A DNA stretch of 64,000 bases from Piliocolobus tephrosceles. Taxonomy: Eukaryota > Chordata > Mammalia > Primates > Cercopithecidae. Within the stretch, counting starts at the first letter, position 1; the number at the start of each line of letters is the position of its first letter. The stretch is taken from positions 141,282,372-141,346,371 of the forward strand of contig NC_045437.1 in assembly GCF_002776525.5 (NCBI RefSeq), read 5' to 3'. Positions 56,963-64,000 of the stretch are shown here, piece by piece. The notes beneath the pieces are model-generated. The model was not told the origin of the DNA, did no database searches, and was given only the letters and a program-made list of their open reading frames with translations. The translations under genes and the position numbers were made by a program.

Positions 56963-58954
56963 ATAATACTTCAACCTTAATGGTGAAGGAACTGAAGCCC
57001 AAGGGGGAATTAAAGGAACTGGGTTAGGATCCTTATCTCCCGGCACTGAATTGCTTCCACCACACTATGCTACTCACTTAGCTGTGACTCTTGCCCTAAG
57101 TTGAACTGCAGGCATCTGGTGACTACATAGTTGAGGGAATGGCGCCTGGAAAAGGCACGTGTTCCATTTCTCTCTCTCAGGAGATCAGTTTTCCTCTAGG
57201 TTCTTAGAAGGCTATAAAAAGCCCCCAAGTTTGCCTCCTGTGAGGAGTGCTGTTGGTCAGTTCCCTAGAACTGGTATGACTGCAATGTGGTGCCACATTC
57301 TGCCTCCGCCACAGCCTGACAGCTGTGCCAGGGAGAAGAATCACGCCAGACCAGCTCTGCACCTCCACTCCCTACTTGGGGCAAGGCTGGGATTCCCCAA
57401 ATGGAATTTAGATGGAGGATAGACCCCGGCTGGGCCCTCCTGGGTCAGCTTCTTTGTTGATTCCAGGAGAATGAGAGCTTCATGAATGCTGAATACCAGA
57501 ACTCCAAGGGCCACAGTGGGAAGAATGTGAAGGGTAAGAAATAAAACCTCATGCAGGCTGCCTGGCTATACCGCTTCATCGATAAAGGATGTTCCCTGGA
57601 ATTATTCAGACCCGCTTTTCCTCTTCGTCTTCTTGGCACCCTCCTTGTCCCCACTTAGAAATCTTTACCTAGTTAGCCCATCTTACCTAGCAAGTCCCTC
57701 GTATAGCTAACTTGGGTATAACCCTCCAACATTCATGGAGAAGCAGCGGAGAGCAATGGTAAAGAACTCAGGTATGGAGGTGAGTTGGGTTGCACAAATA
57801 AATAGACCTTTCAAAGCTTCGGTTTCTTCATGTATAAAATGGGAATATGACAGCATCTATTGAGTCATAGTGGGCTTTCAGCAATAACTACACTTGACTA
57901 TAACTATTAAGCATTTGCTGTGTGTTAGACACTGGGAATATGACAGAGAAGATAGTCCTAGTCCTCAGGACTCATACACACATAAAACAGATAGTTCAAC
58001 AAGTGTGGTGAAAACTTCTAAAAGTCCAGTCTGAGGTGGGTGGTGGTAACCCAAAGTCAGGGGAGATCTAGAGATGGATGTGGCAGGGAGATGACACTAA
58101 GTTGCATCTTTCAGGAAGGGGGAAGAGCAGAGCCATCTGTTTGAACCTTAGTTATTGCATCTGTCCAATGGGGAGAATGTCTCTGCTGTCTACTTCACAG
58201 GGCCATCACTAGGGTCAAGAGATGCCGCAGAAGAGAAACTCAGGACTGGAAGGGTCTCCAGAAAAATGGACTTTAGTGGGTCAATTCTCTGTCTGATGAG
58301 TCCCCCATTACACAGGTTCTTTCTTGCCCATAGCAACCCCGCCCCCCACCACACTGTGAACAGCTGCTAAGTGACAGCATGTATGATCACATGGGCAGGG
58401 GTTGCCCAGCCTCTGCACAAAGCACTCTGTGTATGATGTGCAATGTCCCTGAAGCTAAGCTGAAATGAAGATAACTGTTGAATGTCAAAGTGCTTCTAAA
58501 AGTTAAAAACTTTATAAAAATGTATTTTCTTATAACATGGAAGTGAGCGGCTGAGCCAGGGCTTGGATGTGGGTGTTCTGCTTCCACGTCCAGAACCATT
58601 TCCATTCTGGCACTCTGTGCTGGGATATTTATTGTAGGCTGGAGTTCATATCACCTGGGAGTCCATGGTGGAGGGCAGGGGAGGGGAGGGGAAGGAGAAG
58701 CCAAGATAAACACAATGCATCTCTGAAGGTCCATTTTGTAAAAAGATACTTTGAGAGGGTGACAGAAGGGGTCAGATATATTACGGATGCTAATAAAAAA
58801 TTTGCATGGCTTTTTAAAGATAAAATGAGACATTTCATGCTTTCAGAGGTTGCTTTGGGTAACAGACCCAGACCCTAGGGTCCCATTCATTTGAAAAGTG
58901 TGAAAGACAGAACTAGAAGCAGGTGTTTGGGCAAGGTCAAGGGTCAAGATAAAA

Positions 58955-59145
58955 GCAGTGCCTGAAAACAGTAATTATCACCCTTGTGTGAACATCAGAA
59001 TCACCTGGGGGATTTGCAAAAAAAGAAAAAAAAAAAGCAGATTCCTAAACCTCTGACCCACTGATCAAATCTTTGTGGGTGTATTTTCAGTAGGCTCCAC
59101 GGGGGTGATTCTGAGCCCAGCTGGTTTTGAGAACCACTGCTTTAG
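58955..59145 (+). mobile_element. hAT-Charlie element, MER5A-like
   Basis: 'cacccttgtgtgaacatcagaatcacctgggggatttgcaaa' at one end and 'tgattctgagcccagctggttttgagaaccactgc' at the other match both ends of MER5A; an A-rich insert sits between. Confidence 0.72.
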
Positions 59146-59789
59146 ATAAATAGGGAGTGGTCCTTAAGGCAGGCTGGAGAAGGCAAGAGCAGAAACAGGA
59201 AGCTCCTATCCGAGGCAACAGGATACAGAAGCCATCCAAGATATATTTCCCAATAACAGTCAACAGGATTTGGGATTTGACTGTATAAAGGACGAAGGCA
59301 AAGGAAATGATGGATAATGATGAAGTCTACATTTCTGTCCCTAAAGTGAGAATCACTGACGTGGAGAATCCTGGAGTTGAAAGTGGCCATATCCAATTTC
59401 TACTCCGTGAATTTTGTACTCTCACTTTCACTTATTCATCATCTCAACAGACATTTACTGAGCACCTACTATGCATCAAGCAATACACTAGGTCCTGGGG
59501 AAAGGGCAGAGAACAAGGAGAGAAGAGCCCTGCCCCAACAGAGCTCATATGAACAGCTAATTCAAGCCCACAGTGAACTGTGATTGTGAAAATGTCAATT
59601 CATGAGAAGTGCAGGGTGCTCTGAACATCTAAAACAGGTATGTACCTTGGGAGATTAGGAAACATTGCCCTGAGGAAGTCATCTTTGAGCAGTGAGCTAA
59701 GGAAGAGCAAGGGTGAACCAGGTGAAGGCACAAAATATTCAAAGCTGCAAGGAGTAGGGCCAGTGTGAGGAGAGCCCAGGGCAAGAGGT

Positions 59790-59839
59790 GGGGGGGGGGG
59801 GGGGCAAGGGGGGCGGGGAAAGGGGGGGGGGGGGGGGGG
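59790..59839 (+). repeat. poly-G cluster (G15, G6, G4, G18)
   Basis: Runs of 15 G (59790-59804), 6 G (59808-59813), 4 G (59815-59818) and 18 G (59822-59839), separated by 1-3 other bases. Enough G-runs for several G-quadruplexes on the plus (template) strand; the gene strand is C-rich. Run lengths may be unreliable. Confidence 0.97.
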
Positions 59840-60059
59840 TCCAAAGCGAGCTGGCAAAGTGGGCGGAGAGTAGACAGGGCAGGCCTGAGGCACCACAAGG
59901 ACAGTAGCTGATGTTTTACAAATAGTGAGAAACCACTGAAGGGTTTAAGCATGATCAGACCAATAGCTGTAAATAACTGTCCTTAATTGCATCAGGCGGT
60001 CTCCCCAAATTCCATCCTTAAGCATAGATAATTCATAAGTCCTATTAAAAGCTATAATA

Positions 60060-60352
60060 GGCCGGGCGCGGTGGCTCACACCTGTAATCCCAGCACTTTG
60101 GGAGGCCGAGGCGGGCGGATCATGAGGTCAGAAGATCAAGACCATCCTGGCTAACACGGCGAAACCCCGTCTCTACTAAAAATGCAAAAAATTAGCCGGG
60201 CATGGCGGTGGGCGCCTGTAGTCCCAGCTACTTGGGAGGCTGAGGCAGGAGAATGGCGGGAACCCGGGAGGTGGAGCTTGCAGTGAGCCGAGATCGCGCC
60301 ACTGCACTCCAGACTGGGCGACTGAGCAAGACTCTGTCTCCAAAAAAAAAAA
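60060..60352 (+). mobile_element. AluY-like element, antisense to AFAP1L1
   Basis: Begins 'ggccgggcgcggtggctcacacc' and keeps many intact CpGs; flanked by aaaagctataata (60047-60059 and 60353-60365), a perfect 13-bp target-site duplication. Young and well preserved. Confidence 0.95.
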
Positions 60353-61488
60353 AAAAGCTATAATATACTGTACATTTAAATAAAAAAAGAATGCTTTAGG
60401 TTGAAATATACACTTCTAGAAGTCCTATTCTCTGCAGTGCGCAAAAGGGTCAAGCTGTGAAGGCTTCTTGAATTTTACGTGAGGGTAGTCCTTAAGCTAC
60501 ATATTAAGCCATTCTGTGGCTTCCCTGATCAGTGGCCACTCAAACTTTGATTCATTATGTCCCTAAGCAACTTGTATTCTACCATTAAACAGTTCTTTTC
60601 ATTCGTATGCTTCTTTTAGATTGAGTTCAAACTGGCCTCTGTTTAATCTCCTTCTGGAGAAACTTTCTATTACCTCTTCTACAGGACAATGAATTTGAGA
60701 ACTGATTCCATGTCCCCCCTTCAACTTTAGTCTTGTTCATAAACACCCCCATTTCCTTCAATAACTTCTTATGTGGTTGAGTTGTTAGCATAAAAAGAGA
60801 AACAGGAAGGGTCATCTGATTTGGTGGTGAATAAGATGAGTTCAAAACTGGGTCACCCAAAGGCGGAGTTGACCTTGGATTGGAAATATACTATAGGCAG
60901 CAGTTCATGAGGGACTGGAGGCCAAATTGTGGCTGGTGATGGACATCTGAGAGTTACTCACATAAAAGGGTTTGGTTCTTCACAGGAGTGAGTATAGCGA
61001 GAGGGCTGTATGAGGTGGTCAGGAGATCAGGGGAGAGAGGGGCAAGAGCCATTAAAGAAGAGAGAGCAAGAAGATAAGAGACAGAGCAACAGGGAAGATA
61101 AAGCAAGTGGGAGAAGATGGGAAATAACAATTAATGAGCACGTACTATGGGCCAGACACTGGGAGCTGGGCAAATATGACTGCATTTCAGTCTCCCAACT
61201 ATGGATTTCATTCTTCTCGCTTTACAGACTGAGGAAACAACTTGGTTGGGTAACTTGTCTTAGGGTGGGAGAGACCCAGAGGCTATCAGCACCTATAACA
61301 GTGGGATGGGGCAGGAAGAAGGCAGAAAAGGCTTCCTGGAGGGATGAGGCAGTGGTCATTTAACCTAGACTTATTCCCAAATCCGTGATTTTCCCATCTG
61401 CAAATTGGGAGAATACATCAGAAAGGAGGAGAGGCTCAACAGAGCTAGAGGCCAGGAGATGGGATTCCATGGAGGTGCAAGGCTAGAC

Positions 61489-61638
61489 TGGTCCAATGGA
61501 AGTGGAAGCCATTTGTGATACTTCAGAGAGGGCTCTCAGTGGAGTGTGTGATTGGAAATGAGACTGCAGGAGGTGAAAGGAGTGTGCGGGAGGAGTTGCC
61601 GACCATTTGTTTGAGAAGTCTGGCCAGGAAAGGAAGGA
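61489..61638. repeat. direct repeat copy A in intron 1 (150 bp)
   Basis: This 150-bp block recurs at 62651-62800 in the same orientation with ten mismatches and no indels by my count, about 93% identity. The flanking sequences do not match. I do not recognise it as a known repeat family. Confidence 0.9.
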
Positions 61639-62650
61639 GGAAAATGCTGGGGTTTGGTGGGGGGTGTTGCACACAGATGGGTTCACTTTTTTGTTTGGTT
61701 CTGAGGTTTTCTTGAAGATTAAGAAGGGTATGAGAAGGTGACGGTATCTAAAACCAGGATTGTTTTTCTGGACCAAAGAAGAGAATGGAGTAACGATATG
61801 TTCTTGGCAGAGGGTGGGAGGGAGGAACTTACTTGGCAGGATGCTCACTCATGTGAAAATGGGAGTTTGAAACTGATATTTGAGGGAGAGGCTGGCAAAA
61901 CTTTGACAAAAGTGGAGAAGTCAAACAGCTTCTGCAGGAGACAAAGAAATGGAAGCAGTGCCCAGTGACCACGAGAAGCCTCCACAGGGAACAGAGTTAA
62001 GTCATATGGCCCCGTATGACTACTTACACCCATTGCAGGGTGTGGTTAAATTCTGAGTGCTAGACTACATGTATGACTTTTCCCATGACGTTCCAAATGA
62101 AGACACTGAAGGGTCAGAGAAAGTGACTTGCCCAAGGTCATACAAAAAGTTGCAGTTAAAACTCAAACCCAAGTTTGTCCATTCTCTGAACCACTCAGTT
62201 CCACTGAGTCCCAACACTGACAAAGATGACCTCATGAAATATGTTTGGATCAAAAAGATGATTCGAATATGGATAAGGGTTCCTTTCAAAAGACCATTAC
62301 CATAGAAGGAGTAGGAAATGAACTTGGATGTCAGGGAAGAGGTATGTCTGCATGGAAATTCACAGCCTTGGGGACAGAAGTTGGGTCTCGAGTCACTGCA
62401 GGGGGAGCTCATCATACCAGTTAGCTACAGGCTGCTTGGTCACTGTAGGGAAGACATGGCCTTCCTAATTGGGATCTCAAAAGCTGGTTCAATGGAGGCA
62501 AGACACAGACAGAATGGATTCTTAGATCACCTGTTGAGCAATGAAAATGTCATTCCATGAAAAGAAGAACATCAGATCGTTTCTTGAGTTGCCCAGTAAA
62601 CAACATGATCTCCCCAAGAACACAGCATGCAGCAAAAGAAACTCCTGTCT

Positions 62651-62800
62651 TGGTCCAATGGAAGTGGAAGCCATTTGTGATCCTTCAGAGAGGGGTCTCA
62701 ATGGAGGGTGTGGTTGGAAAGGAGGCTGCAGGAGGTGAAAGGAGTGTGCGGGAGGAGTTGCTGACCATTTATTTGAGAAGTCTGGCCAGGAAAAGAAGGA
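62651..62800. repeat. direct repeat copy B in intron 1 (150 bp)
   Basis: The partner of 61489-61638, 1162 bp downstream. Both copies share 'tggtccaatggaagtggaagccatttgtga' at one end and 'tctggccaggaaa' at the other. On the gene strand both leave a frame containing SWPDFSNKWSATPPAHSFHL, a coincidence of the shared DNA as far as I can tell. Confidence 0.9.
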
Positions 62801-63889
62801 GTAGTTGAACTGTAGTAGTTGAAAAAGAACCAGTTGTGAAGGGGAAAGGAAAGGAACCTTGGGGGAAATCAATCACTCCACATGAACCTGGGTGATCAGA
62901 CATAATGCTGGACATTAAGAAGGCAAATTTTAAAAAATCAGAAAAAATTCAGACCATAGCCTTAAAGAGATGATGGTTCAAGAAGAATGAACAGTTCGCA
63001 AAAGCGAAACTGTGATGATATAGCCACAGTCAGTAGGCTTGAATAGAGAGAATATATAACAGAAAATGAACATTTCGGTCTCTCAGAAATGTCGTTTGGA
63101 CAGTGGTCCAGTTATTGAAGGTCATAAGTGGATTTCCAAGAGACAAGTACCATAAGGGATCACCGTGATGCAAACAAGATTATAACCTGTTCCCTGTCTT
63201 TGAGTTGTACACAAAGCTGTCTAACTCAGTACTTAAAACAGAGCAGGGACTCAAAAAGCAACAAGAGAGTTGCAGTAGCTTATGGAAGAAGAAAGTGAAG
63301 TTCTATAAAGCAGTCTTATTAATGATGAGTGTGGTAAAAAAAAAAAATGTAATTATTACAATAGCCAGGATTTATTGAGTGGATCCCCTATGCTAGGTAT
63401 TATTTGTAGGTTATTTATAACAAATCCAAGAAATAGGTGTTATTGGTATCCATAATTTATCCTCATCTGCGGGTGGCACTATTTGCTTTACGTGTATGAT
63501 GTGGGAGATGATAGGGACAGAGAGTTAATTAACTTGTCCTGTAGAAGGTGGTGTCCATAGACATTGGCTTTGCCTGGTGGTTGATTCTCTTTGTATAGTA
63601 TTTGTGAATCAGGAAACCCTCTGGAAGGACTGCCATTATTATTTAAGTGGTTTCTATATCTGTTACTGTGTTATATGAATCCTTTTCTCCCCCCATGGGA
63701 AGACACATATCCTGTTAGAAGAGAAATTCTACCTTCCAAGTTTGTTTCCACTCTCAAGTCACTTGACTTTGATGCTGAGCTTTTTATGCCCAGTATATTA
63801 GCAGCAATTGCTATGAAATATCTGAATAGTGCAGCTTAAGTGCCATGGAGCTATCTGGGGCCTGAAGCAGGAAGATTTGGCATCTAGGT

Positions 63890-64000
63890 TCTAGACTTTG
63901 ATATGGAGACAGCTGGGTTTGAACCCCAGCTCTGTGTCTCACATGGGGAATGAATGATTGAGCAAATTAATGTCAGTGACCTAAGCTTGTTGTTATGGAC
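63890..64000 (+). repeat. MIR fragment at the window edge
   Basis: 'gagacagctgggtttgaaccccagctctgtgtctcacatggg' resembles the start of MIR; cut by the window end. Confidence 0.5.

Larger units (their letters stand above)
40237..64000 (-). other. AFAP1L1 intron 1 (partial; continues past the window)
   Basis: At least 23.8 kb without any exon I can support. The expected first exon (about 16 coding bases in a GC-rich promoter region) is not seen, and no CpG-island-like sequence occurs up to 64000. The intron contains four Alus, a THE1-type LTR, hAT-type, L1 and L2/MIR fragments, a pyrimidine tract, a poly-G cluster and a 150-bp direct repeat. Long tracts such as 42980-43360, 46780-47950, 53050-56000 and 62810-63800 hold diverged single-copy sequence in which I recognise nothing but faint old repeats. 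Confidence 0.9.

Noticed and set aside
61483..61848. 121-residue minus-strand frame resembling the one at 62522-62872
   Set aside because: Similarity between the two frames is fully explained by the 150-bp DNA duplication. No splice signals, no known domain, and the frames diverge outside the block.

Overview
The window is nuclear DNA of a primate, most likely an Old World monkey. It is dense in Alu elements, carries MIR, L2, L1, MaLR-LTR and hAT-type fossils, and its only gene has short exons spread over large GT-AG introns. Two Alu copies (24800-25100, and the 57 bases right of the assembly gap at 18103-18159) carry sequence variants I associate with the AluYR subfamilies of cercopithecoid monkeys; the first is flanked by a perfect 17-bp target-site duplication. 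The species is an inference from these Alus.

The gene is AFAP1L1 (actin filament associated protein 1-like 1), on the minus strand, so the window reads from the 3' end of the gene (low coordinates) to the inside of its first intron (high coordinates). I placed 18 coding exons, numbered 2 to 19 from the 5' end, covering residues 6 to 768 and the stop codon at 1246-1248. Every junction is GT-AG, every phase fits, and there is no frameshift or internal stop. The summed coding length (2291 nt) plus the 16 coding nt expected in exon 1 gives 768 residues, the length known for human AFAP1L1. Exon 1, its promoter and CpG island are not here; they should lie beyond 64000. A 3' UTR of about 1.1 kb ends near a single AATAAA on the gene strand at 138-143.

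Protein layout by exon: leucine-rich N-terminus and acidic linker (exons 2-4); proline-rich SH3 ligand and tyrosine-rich segments (5-7); first PH domain (end of 7 to start of 9); serine-rich and basic linker (9-11); second PH domain (end of 11 to 13); tyrosine motif YDDVPYEKM (14); duplicated KRHASS basic phosphosite motif (15); coiled coil (16-17); serine/proline-rich tail (18) and a seven-residue last exon (19). This is the architecture of an actin-binding adaptor that links Src/cortactin-type signalling to stress fibres and invadosomes.

Region by region: 1-1245 is 3' UTR and flank; 1246-40236 holds the 18 exons, with introns carrying 16 gene-sense but only two antisense Alu entries, an interrupted antisense L1 with an AT-rich fold-back insert (11.3-13.4 kb), a cluster of MaLR LTRs (13.4-15.25 kb) and a 400-N gap inside nested Alus (17703-18102); 40237-64000 is intron 1, with old repeats, a THE1-type LTR, a poly-G cluster and a 150-bp direct repeat present twice at about 93% identity. 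I found no RNA gene, no second protein gene and no CRISPR. The most unusual items are the intron 1 direct repeat, the fold-back insert, the nested-Alu gap, the one-sided Alu orientation and an 83-codon open extension past exon 17.
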